Shown piece after piece: positions 9,089 to 17,674 of a stretch of DNA of 64,000 nt; positions within the stretch are counted from its first letter, which is position 1; each line of letters begins with the position of its first letter. Source of the DNA: Streptomyces sp. H27-H5 (GTDB taxonomy: Bacteria; Actinomycetota; Actinomycetes; Streptomycetales; Streptomycetaceae); NCBI RefSeq assembly GCF_026627505.1, contig NZ_JAPNLK010000040.1:16113-80112 (forward strand). Direction: 5' to 3'. A model generated the notes under the pieces. The model did no database searches. It had not been told where the DNA came from and saw only the letters and a program-made list of their open reading frames with translations. The translations under genes and the position numbers were made by a program.

Positions 9089-9188
9089 CATGCCGGTCGA
9101 CCGACGGGCGCGGTCTTCGAGCGCCGGTACGCCGCCCCGTACGGGGCGCCGGGGCGGGGCGGCGGGGCGTCCCGTCGGAGTGGCGCCG

Positions 9189-9929
9189 TCAGCTGACGCG
9201 GAATCCGCCCGCGGCCCGGTCCCGGTGGAAGGTGAGCCGGTCCCAGGTCGGGAAGGCCAGGTCCGTGACGGCGAGCAGCCGGCCGGAGCCGTCGTGGAGG
9301 GTGCGGCGCACGCTCAGTCCGCAGGCGGTAGGGGAGTTCGGCGGGTGGCTGGTGCGGGTCATGGTGAGGGTCTCGGCGACCCGGCCGGTCGCCGTCGCGC
9401 GGTCGAGCCAGCGGTGCAGCGGCCCGAGGTCCTCGTCGCGGGCCGCGGTGCGGCGACACAGCGCGGAGAGTTCGGGGGTGGCGGCCACCACGACGGGGCT
9501 GAGGTAGGTGACCGCGTGCTGGAGGGTCTCCCCCGCCGGGTCCCGTTCGCGGCGGTGGTGCACGAGGGTGCGCTCGCCGCCCTTCATGCCGAGCAGCGCG
9601 GCGTAGGTCGGGGCCAGGCTGACGAACGCGACCCAACACTGGGCCGGCACGGAGCCGGCCGCCGGGGCGGCGGCGGGGATGGACGTGGGCGCGGCGGCGG
9701 GCCGGGTGCCGCGCCGGCCGGTGACGATCAGCCCGTCCGCCCGCAGGTGTTGGAGCGCGGCTCGGATGGTCTGCCGGTTGACCTGGTAGCGGGCGGCGAG
9801 GCTGCGTTCGGAGGGCAGTCTGGCGCCGGGGGTGTGCGCGGTGCGGTCGATCTCGTGCCGCAGCGCTGCGGCGATCCGCTGATACTTGGGCATGGCGGCC
9901 GGGGCGCCGCCCCGCGAAGGGGAGGGCAT
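9189..9929 (-). CDS. GntR family transcriptional regulator
   Basis: 246-aa GntR protein. Residues 13-75 are a typical winged helix: PKYQRIAAALRHEIDR, PSERSLAARYQVNRQTIRAALQHLRADGLIV and a Gly-Arg-rich wing. The rest resembles a divergent UTRA-type effector domain with CWVAFVSLAPTYAALL and a terminal FPTWDRLTFHRDRA. The ATG at 9929 is preceded by GAGGAG, a good ribosome-binding site. It faces the other GntR gene convergently and is 129 bp upstream-oriented away from the siderophore gene; no obvious target neighbours it. Confidence 0.85.
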   Translation of the reverse strand: MPSPSRGGAPAAMPKYQRIAAALRHEIDRTAHTPGARLPSERSLAARYQVNRQTIRAALQHLRADGLIVTGRRGTRPAAAPTSIPAAAPAAGSVPAQCWVAFVSLAPTYAALLGMKGGERTLVHHRRERDPAGETLQHAVTYLSPVVVAATPELSALCRRTAARDEDLGPLHRWLDRATATGRVAETLTMTRTSHPPNSPTACGLSVRRTLHDGSGRLLAVTDLAFPTWDRLTFHRDRAAGGFRVS

Positions 9930-10058
9930 GGCTACTCCTCTGACGGGTGGTCAAGGGCTGCGCGGTCTGCCCGACCAACGTAGCATTGGTCTATACCTTT
10001 CCACACCGGGGGAAGAGGCGACCGACACCACCTTGGCCGGAATGCCACGCCCGGCCCG

Positions 10059-11612
10059 CTACCCCCTCAGCGGGTTCGGCAGCGGCAGGTAGCGCGCGTC
10101 CGCGCCGTCCGCCCCGGTCCACCTCAGCAGCAGGTTCGTCTTGGCCGGCAGCGACGGAGCGGTCGCCAGTTCACCGATCTCCGCGAGCCCCGTGGCGGCC
10201 TCGCCGCGCCGGAACTCCTCCCGGACGGCCGGCCACACCTGGCCGACCACGGCCGGATGCGCCTCGGCCAGCGCCCCGCCGACCTCGGCCAGGTGGTTGA
10301 CCACCAGGCAGTACAGCAGCCGCTGCCATCCGTCCTCCCGCGACAGGTCCCCCGGGAGTTTCACGCCCTCCGCGTCACGGAAGAACGCCTGCACCGGCAT
10401 GCCCCCGCCGTCGACGGCCACCAGGCAGTTCTGGAGATGTGCCTCCAGCACGATCCCCCGCCGGGCGAACAGCTCCAACACGGGGGGCACGACCTGGCGC
10501 AGATACGCCCTCCACCACCCGGCCGGGTCGGGTGTGGCGGCCAACGGGCTGCCCGGGAAGCCCTCCGCGAGCGCGGCGGCCAGCAGCGGATCGGTCCCCG
10601 GCAGCCCCTGTCCGCGCAGTCCGTCGCGGACCAGGACGGCCAGTTCCTCGAAGGCGAAGCCGGCGGTGCGGTAGCCCCGGTCGGCCAGCCAGACGGCCTG
10701 CGACCCCTCGCGACGCAGTTCGGCGAACCCGGCCTCGACGGCCGAGTCCGTGCGCCTGAGCCTCAGCAGGTCGTGCCTCCACAGTCGGCGGACGTCGTTG
10801 GTGACGCGGACGTCGAGGCTGAACTTGACGAACAGGTCGGCGCTCGGATCGGGCGCGTACAGGGTCCGGATCGAGGCGGTCGGCCAGACCGGGCGCCGGG
10901 TCGGTCCGAGTCGCAGCAGCCGCCCGTCGGCGAAGGCCTCGCGCACCGCGGGAAGGTCGCCGACCAGGTCCAGCTGCCAGGGGTGCGCCGGCAGCAGCCG
11001 GTACCCGGCGGGCGGGCGCGGGCCGTCGAGGAGTTCCGCGAGCGAGTCGATCGCCTCGGAGGCGGCCGGCGGGCCCTCCTCGACCACCTGGTCCTCCCGC
11101 AGGCCGAGCAGGACCAGGGGGAACCGGGTGTGCGCCTCCGGCGCGTACGGCAGCCAGCTCGCGGCGGGCGCGCCGCCCCGTGACTTGGGGGCCGGGTGGT
11201 GCGGGTGGCCCATCACCAGCGCCTGTTCGGACCGGACGTAGGGGTCCTGCGGGGCCGGGGCCGCGGCCCGGGCGGCCAGCAGCGCGGCGACGGCGTCCCG
11301 GCTGTCGGTGATCTCCGTCGGCAGTTCGTCGTTGGAGACGCCCGTGTACAGGCGCAGCTCGTCCGAGGCGAGCTTGACCAGTTCCGCGAGGCCCAGCGGA
11401 TGCCGGCCGTTCCCGACGAGCAGTTCCGGCCGCTCGGGCCGGCGACCGCCCGCCACCCGCAGCAGCCGCCCGGTGCCGCGCAGCCGGTGGACACCCTCCT
11501 CACCTGTGGGATCGGCGGCCTCCCGCAGCAGGCAGTTCAGCAGCGGAGCGGCTGCGAGGGCGTCGGCTGCGGCGTTGAGGTCCACTGGTTCCATTCGATC
11601 CATTCGATCCAT
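10059..11612 (-). CDS. IucA/IucC family NIS siderophore synthetase
   Basis: About 517-aa NRPS-independent siderophore synthetase, which adenylates a carboxylate such as citrate or succinate and condenses it with an amine or alcohol. Family signatures include SIRTLY, the substrate/ATP loop KFSLDVRVTNDVRRLW, the EAHLQN motif near residue 380 and a FhuF-like C-terminal ferric-reductase-type segment ending LPLPNPLRG. Three in-frame ATGs lie at 11612, 11603 and 11594 because of a 9-bp tandem repeat encoding MDRMDRM; homologous sequence begins around the last. The opposite synthetase starts 55 bp away. No decarboxylase or amine hydroxylase gene is nearby, so the full siderophore pathway is not in this window. 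Confidence 0.88.
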   Translation of the reverse strand: MDRMDRMEPVDLNAAADALAAAPLLNCLLREAADPTGEEGVHRLRGTGRLLRVAGGRRPERPELLVGNGRHPLGLAELVKLASDELRLYTGVSNDELPTEITDSRDAVAALLAARAAAPAPQDPYVRSEQALVMGHPHHPAPKSRGGAPAASWLPYAPEAHTRFPLVLLGLREDQVVEEGPPAASEAIDSLAELLDGPRPPAGYRLLPAHPWQLDLVGDLPAVREAFADGRLLRLGPTRRPVWPTASIRTLYAPDPSADLFVKFSLDVRVTNDVRRLWRHDLLRLRRTDSAVEAGFAELRREGSQAVWLADRGYRTAGFAFEELAVLVRDGLRGQGLPGTDPLLAAALAEGFPGSPLAATPDPAGWWRAYLRQVVPPVLELFARRGIVLEAHLQNCLVAVDGGGMPVQAFFRDAEGVKLPGDLSREDGWQRLLYCLVVNHLAEVGGALAEAHPAVVGQVWPAVREEFRRGEAATGLAEIGELATAPSLPAKTNLLLRWTGADGADARYLPLPNPLRG

Positions 11613-11629
11613 TCGGTGATCATCACCGA
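11613..11629. promoter_or_regulatory. Perfect 17-bp inverted repeat between divergent siderophore synthetase genes
   Basis: Arms TCGGTGAT and ATCACCGA flank a single C. The repeat abuts the first candidate ATG of the left gene and is followed by a further GATCATCA copy. It does not match the 19-bp DmdR/IdeR iron box (TTAGGTTAGGCTCACCTAA), so a different repressor, or an mRNA hairpin over the ribosome-binding site, is implied. Confidence 0.5.
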
Positions 11630-11667
11630 TCATCAGGTGTACCCGATGATGAGAGAGGACCAGGACC

Positions 11668-13200
11668 CTGGACCGCAGCACGCACGTCCCCGTCCCCCCG
11701 GCCGAGGAGACCGTCGCCGCCGAGCTGGCCGACGTACGGCCCGACCTCGTGGCCGCGTACGCCGCCGAGCTGGAAGGCGCGCGGGCCGCCGTGCTGACCC
11801 GGCTCTGGCGGGCGCTGGCCTTCGAACCGCTGCCCTGGGTGGTTCGACGGGAGTCCGGGCCGGATTCGCTGGTGCTCGTCACCTCCCGGGGTGGACGGCT
11901 GGAGGGGCCGCTGCCCGATCCCTACGCCACCCGGTCCCACGTCACCGAGGTCCGGTTCGACGGACGGGCGTACCGGCACGCGGCGCGCCTGATGTCGGCG
12001 CTCGACGTGCCGCACGGGGCCGCGTTCGCGGCCGAGCTGGACGACAGCACCGCCTCGCTGGCGCTGTCCCGGGCGGGGCAGCCCGACCCCGCGACGGACG
12101 GCGCCCCGCGGGCGGGCTGGGAGTGGGAACAGCGGGTGGTCGACGGCCACCCCTACCACCCCAACTGTCGCTCCCGGCCCGGCTTCTCGGTGGCGGAACA
12201 GTTGGCGTACGCGCCCGAGCACCGGCCGCTCGTCGCGCTCGGGACGGTCTCCGTCCGGGCCGAGGAGTGTCTGGTCACCGGGGACTGGCCGGCCGAGCTG
12301 CGGGACGGGGGGCACGTGCTGCTCCCGGTGCACCCGTGGCAGGCGGAGCACGTCCTGAAGCAGGGCGGCGTGCGGGGCGGCGGCGGCCCCTTCCCGGCCG
12401 CGCATCCGCTGATGTCGCTGCGGACCCTTGCCCCGGTCGGGGGCGGGCCCCACGTGAAGACCTCGCTGAGCACCCGGCTCACCTCCTCGGTGCGGGACAT
12501 CTCCGGCTATTCGATCGAGACGGCGGCCGCCGTCTCCGCCTTCGCGCACGCGCTGTCGCAGCGGCTCGGCGGCCGCCTCCACGTCACGCGCACCCTGGCC
12601 GCCGCGACCGCGCACAGCCCGGACCTGGCGACGGTCTTCCGCGAGCCCCCTGAGGCGTACGCGGGCCCGGGCGAGCGGGTCGTACCGGTGGCGGCCCTCG
12701 CGGGCACCCCGCTCGCCGCCTCGCCGGCCTGGCGGGCGGACTTCGCCCGGCTGGCGCTGTCGGTGTGTCTGGAGGTGCTGGACCTCGGGGTGGCCCTGGA
12801 GGCCCACGGCCAGAACCTGCTGGTCGTCCTCTCCCCCACCGGGTCCCCGCTGCGGCTGGTCTACCGCGACCTCGCCGACATCCGGATCAGCCCCGCCCGA
12901 CTGGCCCGGCACGGGCTGGCGGCGCCTCCGGTGTCGGGACGGTTGGTCACCGACGACGAGACGGTGCTGCGGCGCAAGCTGTTCGGCTCGCTGGCGGCCG
13001 GGGCCCTCGCCGCCACGGCGGGATCGGCCCCGGCCCTCGGCGAGGCCCTGGGTCTGTTGGCGGACCTCCCCGCCACGGCGGACACCGAGGCCCTGCGGTC
13101 CGGTCCGCTGCCGGTCAAGGCGCTCACGCTGATGCGGCTGGCCCCCGGCACGTCGGGCGACCAGTGGGCGGACCTCCCCAATCCACTGTCCGGGGGGTGA
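11668..13200 (+). CDS. IucA/IucC family NIS siderophore synthetase (probable CTG start)
   Basis: Second NIS synthetase, about 510 aa. It carries the classic MSLRTL, KTSLSTRLTSSVRDISGYS and EAHGQNLLVV motifs and ends LPNPLSGG, matching the C-terminus of its divergent partner. The start is odd: the frame has no ATG/GTG/TTG between the stop at 11650 and the GTG at 11749, yet the codons from the CTG at 11668 (DRSTHVPVPPAEETVAAELADV) read like family sequence and have GAGAGGACCAGG just upstream. A CTG start is therefore proposed; the fallback is GTG 11749 (483 aa). A nearby ATG at 11646 is in the wrong frame. Confidence 0.88.
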   Translation: MDRSTHVPVPPAEETVAAELADVRPDLVAAYAAELEGARAAVLTRLWRALAFEPLPWVVRRESGPDSLVLVTSRGGRLEGPLPDPYATRSHVTEVRFDGRAYRHAARLMSALDVPHGAAFAAELDDSTASLALSRAGQPDPATDGAPRAGWEWEQRVVDGHPYHPNCRSRPGFSVAEQLAYAPEHRPLVALGTVSVRAEECLVTGDWPAELRDGGHVLLPVHPWQAEHVLKQGGVRGGGGPFPAAHPLMSLRTLAPVGGGPHVKTSLSTRLTSSVRDISGYSIETAAAVSAFAHALSQRLGGRLHVTRTLAAATAHSPDLATVFREPPEAYAGPGERVVPVAALAGTPLAASPAWRADFARLALSVCLEVLDLGVALEAHGQNLLVVLSPTGSPLRLVYRDLADIRISPARLARHGLAAPPVSGRLVTDDETVLRRKLFGSLAAGALAATAGSAPALGEALGLLADLPATADTEALRSGPLPVKALTLMRLAPGTSGDQWADLPNPLSGG

Positions 13201-13233
13201 GTCGGGCCTCCGCGCGGGCTACTGTCCAGGGGC

Positions 13234-13911
13234 ATGAACGCCACCTCGTACCTGCATTCCGTGCGGGTGTCCTATGACGCCGTCGCCGTCGACTACGCCC
13301 GGCTCCTGGGGTCGGAGTTGGCCCGCAAGCCGCTGGACCGCGCGATGCTGGCCGCCTTCGCCGAATGCGTGCGGGGCGGGGACGGCGGCCCGGGCCGCGC
13401 CGTCGCGGACCTGGGTTGCGGCCCGGGTCGGGTGACGGCGCACCTGACCGGTCTCGGCGTACGGGCCTTCGGCGTGGACCTGTCGCCGGCGATGGTGGCG
13501 GTGGCCCGGCGGACCCATCCGGGGCTGCGGTTCGAGGTGGGCTCCATGGCGGCGCTGGACGTGGCCGACGGGGTCCTGGGCGGAGTGCTGCTCTGGTACT
13601 CCACCGTGCACACCCCGCCGCAGGACCTGCCGCCGGTGTTCGCCGAGTGCGCGCGGGTGCTCGCGCCGGGCGGCCACCTGCTGATCGCGTTCAAGGCCGG
13701 GGAGTATCGGACCCGGCTGGAGCGGGCGTACGGGCACCCCGTCGACCTCGACGTGTACGGGATGGCGCCCCAGCGCGTGGCCTCGCTGCTGACCGGCGCA
13801 GGCCTGGCCGAGGTGGCCCGCCTGGTGCGCGAACCCGATGACGGGGAACGCTCCCCCCAGGGTTTCCTGCTGGCCCGCACACCCGATCCGGACGCCCCCG
13901 GATCCCCCTGA
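13234..13911 (+). CDS. Class I SAM-dependent methyltransferase
   Basis: 225-aa Rossmann-fold methyltransferase. Motif I is VADLGCGPGRVTAHL (residues 58-72), followed by FGVDLSPAMVAVAR, an acidic motif II, and RVLAPGGHLLIAF. The N-terminal SVRVSYDAVAVDYARL resembles small-molecule methyltransferases of the UbiE/Methyltransf_11 group. It starts 33 bp after the siderophore synthetase and has AGGGG before its ATG, so it could be co-transcribed with it, but no role in the siderophore is shown. Substrate unknown. Confidence 0.85.
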   Translation: MNATSYLHSVRVSYDAVAVDYARLLGSELARKPLDRAMLAAFAECVRGGDGGPGRAVADLGCGPGRVTAHLTGLGVRAFGVDLSPAMVAVARRTHPGLRFEVGSMAALDVADGVLGGVLLWYSTVHTPPQDLPPVFAECARVLAPGGHLLIAFKAGEYRTRLERAYGHPVDLDVYGMAPQRVASLLTGAGLAEVARLVREPDDGERSPQGFLLARTPDPDAPGSP

Positions 13912-14034
13912 CCCGGGGGCGTCCGGCCGGGCGGGGGACGGGGACGAGCGGGTTCCTGGGCCGTTCGGGGGGCAACTCGCCCTTTGTGGTCCCGCCTTCG
14001 CCCCGAACCGGCCGGCCGATGGCAGGAAGGGGGG

Positions 14035-15588
14035 ATGAGCCCGCACCGCCGTCTGGTCCTCACAAGCGCGGCCGCCGCAGTCCTGGCCACGGTCGGGGCG
14101 ACCGCGCGGGGTCCCTCGGACCTCGTCAGCCGCCCGTCCCGGCGCCTCGTACGCGGCCCCGACTTCGCCGCGCTCGCCCGCTCCGTGGACGGGCGGATCG
14201 TTTTGCCGGGCGACCGGGACTACCCCGAGGCACGCCGGCTCTTCCAACCCCGCTACGACGGCCTCGCGCCGGCCGCGGTGGCGTATCCCGCGCACGCCTC
14301 GGACGTGGCCGCCTGCCTGGACTTCGCCCGTCGCTCCTCCGTGCCGGTGGTGCCGCGCGGTGGCGGCCACGGCTACGCGGGCTGGTCCGGCGGCGACGGC
14401 GGGCTCGTGGTCGACGTCGGGGCGATGGCCGAGGTGGCGGTCGAGGGGGACGGGGCACGGATCGGAGCCGGCGCCCGCCTCGGCGAGGTCAACGCCACGC
14501 TCGCCGCACGCGGTCGGGGCATCCCGACCGGGCTGTGTCCCTCGGTCGGGATCGCCGGGCTCACGCTCGGCGGGGGCATGGGACTGGCCTCGCGGGTGCA
14601 CGGCACCACCTCGGACGCGCTGACCGGCGCCCGGGTGGTCACTCCCGACGGCGTCGTCCGAGACGTCGACGCGGGACACGATCCCGACCTCTTCTGGGCA
14701 CTGCGCGGCGGTGGGGGCGGCAACTTCGGCGTGGTGACGGAGTTCCGGTTCCGCACTCACCCGGTCGGGGACGTGGCCTTCGCCGAACTGCACTGGCCGG
14801 CCGCGCGGTCCGCGGCGGTGCTGAGCGGCTGGCAACGCTGGTCGGGCGGGCTGCCGGACCCGTTCTGGAGCCACGTGGAGTTCGTGATCGAGTCCGGTCC
14901 GGAACCCGTCCCGTCCGTCAAGGTGCTGTGCTTCGACGGGCGGGGCGAACTGGAGCGGCAGTTGACCCGGCTGTCCGACCTGGTCGGCCGGGAGCCGCTG
15001 GAGCGTCACCTCGTCGTACGGGGGTACGGGGACACCCTGCGGGCCATGGCCGGCTGCGAGGAGCGGGCCGCCGCCCGGTGCCGCCTGCCGGGCACCCTGC
15101 CCGGCCACGACCCGCGCGGTGTGATCGGCCGGGCCTCGTACGCGGCCCGCTCGGACTTCTGGACCGGCGCCGGGCTGCCGGAGGCGGCCCTCCGGGCGGT
15201 GTTGGCCGGCGTGCGCGGCTACGCGCGGGCGGCGCCGGCCGGTGGGCGGGGCGTGGTCCAGTTCCTCGGGGAGTGCGGCGGGGCCATGAACCGGCCGGGC
15301 CCCTCCGACACCGCATTCGTCCACCGCGACAGCGCGTTCCTGTCCCAGTACCTCGCCTACTGGCCCGAGTCCGCGTCGGCCGACGAGGTGGCCCGGCACC
15401 AGGGCTGGCTCGACGGGCTCTGGCAGGACCTGCGCCCCTGGGCGAGCGGTCGCGCGTACCAGAACTACGTCGATCCGAAGCTCGTCGACTGGCGCTCGGC
15501 CTACTACGGGACGAACCTCGCCCGCCTCCAGGAGGTCCGACGCGCCCATGACCCGAACCGGTTGTTCCGCTTCCCCCAAGCCATCTAG
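14035..15588 (+). CDS. Secreted FAD-binding (berberine bridge-type) oxidoreductase
   Basis: 517-aa flavoprotein of the FAD_binding_4/BBE family. A hydrophobic leader, MSPHRRLVLTSAAAAVLATVGA, indicates export, possibly lipid-free and Tat-like although only one RR pair is present. The FAD domain has RGGGHGYAGWSGG, whose His is the usual covalent flavin ligand, and GLCPSVGIAGLTLGGGMG, whose Cys fits the second attachment site of bicovalent flavin oxidases. The C-terminus has the BBE signature YQNYVDPKL and YYGTNLARLQEVRRAHDPNRLFRF. Such enzymes oxidise sugars or secondary metabolites. GGAAGGGGGG precedes the ATG, and a protease gene follows after 10 bp. Confidence 0.88.
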   Translation: MSPHRRLVLTSAAAAVLATVGATARGPSDLVSRPSRRLVRGPDFAALARSVDGRIVLPGDRDYPEARRLFQPRYDGLAPAAVAYPAHASDVAACLDFARRSSVPVVPRGGGHGYAGWSGGDGGLVVDVGAMAEVAVEGDGARIGAGARLGEVNATLAARGRGIPTGLCPSVGIAGLTLGGGMGLASRVHGTTSDALTGARVVTPDGVVRDVDAGHDPDLFWALRGGGGGNFGVVTEFRFRTHPVGDVAFAELHWPAARSAAVLSGWQRWSGGLPDPFWSHVEFVIESGPEPVPSVKVLCFDGRGELERQLTRLSDLVGREPLERHLVVRGYGDTLRAMAGCEERAAARCRLPGTLPGHDPRGVIGRASYAARSDFWTGAGLPEAALRAVLAGVRGYARAAPAGGRGVVQFLGECGGAMNRPGPSDTAFVHRDSAFLSQYLAYWPESASADEVARHQGWLDGLWQDLRPWASGRAYQNYVDPKLVDWRSAYYGTNLARLQEVRRAHDPNRLFRFPQAI

Positions 15589-15598
15589 GGAGCCCCGC

Positions 15599-16732
15599 AT
15601 GCGACGCACCTTGACCATGGCGGCGGCAGCGACCGCGCTGGCGCTGCTCGGCGGCCCGCTGCCGGTCGCCGAGGCCGGCACCGCACGCGCCGTCGGCCGC
15701 TGGTCGGTCCGGGAGGCCCAGTCCTTCTGGACCGCCGAACGCATGGCCTCCGCGACCCCCGCGCCCCTCGCGCCGGGCGCCGCGCCCGACACGGCCGTAC
15801 CGTCCGGCGCCCCGAGCCCGGACGCGGTCCCGGACCGTGTCCCGGTCCCGGACAACGCCGCGAGCCCGGACAACGCCGCGACTGCGGTCCCCGACCCGTC
15901 CGCCGCCGGCACTCCGGTGACCGCGCCCGCCGGCTCGGCCACCCCCGTGCCCGAACCGTCCGCCGAGTCCGACCGGGCCGGGGACACCATCGGCGCCGCC
16001 CTGGCGGGCCCCGGCACCGGCGCGAACTTCGACGGCATCCCGGTCGTCGGCCGGATGTTCGTCATGAAGGGCGCCGGTGCGTACTTCTGCACGGCGAGCG
16101 TGGTCGCCTCCCCCGGCCGCAACCTGGTGCTCAGCGCGGCACACTGCCTGCTCGGCTCCGACACCCGGAAGGTGGCGTTCGTCCCGCGGTACACGGCCAA
16201 GAACCCCCGGCCCCACGGCATGTTCCCCGTGCTGCGCGACGCCAAGGGCCGCTCGAAGGTGTGGATCCACCCGCGCTACCGCAGCCAGGGCGCCAACCGG
16301 GCGGCCACCCTCGACGTGGCCTTCGCGCAGGTCGGACCGGGCCCCAAGGGGCGCCGGGTGCAGGACGTGGTCGGCGGGAACCGGCTGCTCACCGGGGGCC
16401 CGTACGCGCACCCCCGGGTCACGCTGATCGGCCATCCGTCGGCGGCCGCCCGCCCCCGGGTGTGCGTCAACCGGACCACGAAGTTCACCAGCAAGGACGC
16501 GCGCATCCCCGGCTCCTTCCTGCGCATCGTCTGCACCGGCTACCCCGGTGGGACCAGCGGCGGCCCGTTCCTGGCGCGTTACGACGCGAAGACCAGGACC
16601 GGGGACGTGATCGGGGTGATCGGCGGCTGGAAGACGGGCGGGGACACGCCCGACGTCTCGTACAGCTCCTACTTCGGCAAGGAGGTCAGGGCCCTGTTCG
16701 ACACCGCCGTCGCCGGCGCCCGCGTCGGGTGA
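15599..16732 (+). CDS. Secreted trypsin-like serine protease
   Basis: 377-aa chymotrypsin-fold protease. A Sec signal peptide (residues 1-26) is followed by a long Ala/Pro-rich, low-complexity pro-region (50-135). The catalytic triad is H182 (SAAHCL), D239 (ATLDVAF) and S320 (GYPGGTSGGPF), and Cys pairs around H182 and S320 suit disulfides. It follows the flavin oxidase gene by 10 bp, so the two secreted proteins are probably co-expressed. The last 64 bp overlap the end of an opposing small gene. Confidence 0.9.
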   Translation: MRRTLTMAAAATALALLGGPLPVAEAGTARAVGRWSVREAQSFWTAERMASATPAPLAPGAAPDTAVPSGAPSPDAVPDRVPVPDNAASPDNAATAVPDPSAAGTPVTAPAGSATPVPEPSAESDRAGDTIGAALAGPGTGANFDGIPVVGRMFVMKGAGAYFCTASVVASPGRNLVLSAAHCLLGSDTRKVAFVPRYTAKNPRPHGMFPVLRDAKGRSKVWIHPRYRSQGANRAATLDVAFAQVGPGPKGRRVQDVVGGNRLLTGGPYAHPRVTLIGHPSAAARPRVCVNRTTKFTSKDARIPGSFLRIVCTGYPGGTSGGPFLARYDAKTRTGDVIGVIGGWKTGGDTPDVSYSSYFGKEVRALFDTAVAGARVG

Positions 16733-17082
16733 GGCACCCGGACCCAGCGGGTCCGGCGGGGATTGCCGACCGTGCGCGGGGTGGCCGGCACCCCGTCCGC
16801 GGTCAACGGGTCGGCGGGCGACAGTTCCAGCCGGCGGCGCAGTTCCGCGAGGGCCGTGTGCACCGGCGCCAGGACGACCTCGGCGCCCGGACGGATGAAC
16901 GCCAGGGCGTGCGCGGTGGTCTCGATGGCTTCGGCGGCGTCCTCGGCGGCGGTCCGGCTCCACCCTCCCGACCCGCCGACGCCCCGGGGCGCGACGGCGT
17001 CGTAGAGGTGGCAGGCGGCTTCGGCCGCGGCGTCGGCGCGTTCAGCGACGCCCGGCGCCGCGATGGTCGGCAGGGGCTCCAT
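16669..17082 (-). CDS. Hypothetical protein
   Basis: 137-aa protein of unknown function, not recognised. The first 90 residues are Ala-rich and helical (AERADAAAEAACHLYDAV, EDAAEAIETTAHALAF), followed by a basic, disordered tail. Its start lies inside the 3' end of the HXXEE gene (41-bp overlap), typical of a coupled operon, while its 3' end overlaps the convergent protease gene by 64 bp. The double overlap leaves some doubt that it is real, but the sequence is protein-like and no better reading exists here. Confidence 0.5.
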   Translation of the reverse strand: MEPLPTIAAPGVAERADAAAEAACHLYDAVAPRGVGGSGGWSRTAAEDAAEAIETTAHALAFIRPGAEVVLAPVHTALAELRRRLELSPADPLTADGVPATPRTVGNPRRTRWVRVPHPTRAPATAVSNRALTSLPK

Positions 17083-17674
17083 GCGGGGTGAACGAGCGGC
17101 ACCCGCCCGGGGGAACGAGCGCGGGGCGGCGGATCAGCCGGGCCGCGGCGTGCGCGGCGGCGGTGGCCGCGGCGGCCAGACCGAGGCCGAGCACCGCGTC
17201 GCGCGCCCGGGTGGGCCGCAGCACGCCGGCGCGGCGCAGCCGGCCGCGGGCCCAGAGGGTGAAGGGGACGACAATCAGCGGGGAGGTGACCACCCCCGGG
17301 GTGTAGCCGCGGGTGGCGGCGGACTGGGCGAGGTGGACCAGCCCGTGCAGGCCGAATCCGTTCAGGGCGGTCTGGTAGAAGGCGGAGCGCCCGTCGGTGC
17401 GACGGCCGGCCGCGGCGGCCGCGGCGACGATCAGGCCCATGAGCGCGACGACGGTGGCGAACTCGAGTGCGTCGACGTCCGTGACGCTCCTCCACAGCCG
17501 TTCGGGCACCCGGGGGTGGCGCTCGCGCAGGGCGGGCACCCGGGTGCGGGACCAACGGGCCATGGTGGCGACCTCTTCCAGGTCGTGCGCGATCCAGGCG
17601 GCCAACAGCCCGAGGGTGGCCGGGTTCAGCGTGGGATCCGGCGGGTTCGCGGCGTTCGGACGTTGTTCGATCAC
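17042..17674 (-). CDS. HXXEE domain-containing membrane protein
   Basis: 210-aa integral membrane protein. The family motif H-x-x-E-E is present as AAWIAHDLEEVATMARW (residues 24-40), and four or five hydrophobic stretches follow, including FATVVALMGLIVAAAAAA and VVTSPLIVVPFTLWA. The function of the family is unknown. Its GTG start at 17674 overlaps the stop of the AEC transporter gene by GTGA, so the two are translationally coupled. The last 23 residues look frayed where the next gene begins. Confidence 0.8.
   Translation of the reverse strand: MIEQRPNAANPPDPTLNPATLGLLAAWIAHDLEEVATMARWSRTRVPALRERHPRVPERLWRSVTDVDALEFATVVALMGLIVAAAAAAGRRTDGRSAFYQTALNGFGLHGLVHLAQSAATRGYTPGVVTSPLIVVPFTLWARGRLRRAGVLRPTRARDAVLGLGLAAAATAAAHAAARLIRRPALVPPGGCRSFTPHGAPADHRGAGRR

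Noticed and set aside
9134..9147. GC palindrome between two convergent GntR genes as a terminator
   Set aside because: A 14-bp palindrome with short arms is weak and expected by chance in such GC-rich sequence; not listed as a feature.
11613..11629. DmdR/IdeR iron box in the siderophore region
   Set aside because: The inverted repeat does not match the 19-bp iron box consensus, and no other match was seen between the two genes.
11646..12653. Plus-strand frame beginning with ATG 11646 that could be read as the start of the second siderophore synthetase
   Set aside because: It is out of frame with the IucA/IucC motifs; the CTG start at 11668 or GTG at 11749 fits the family sequence.
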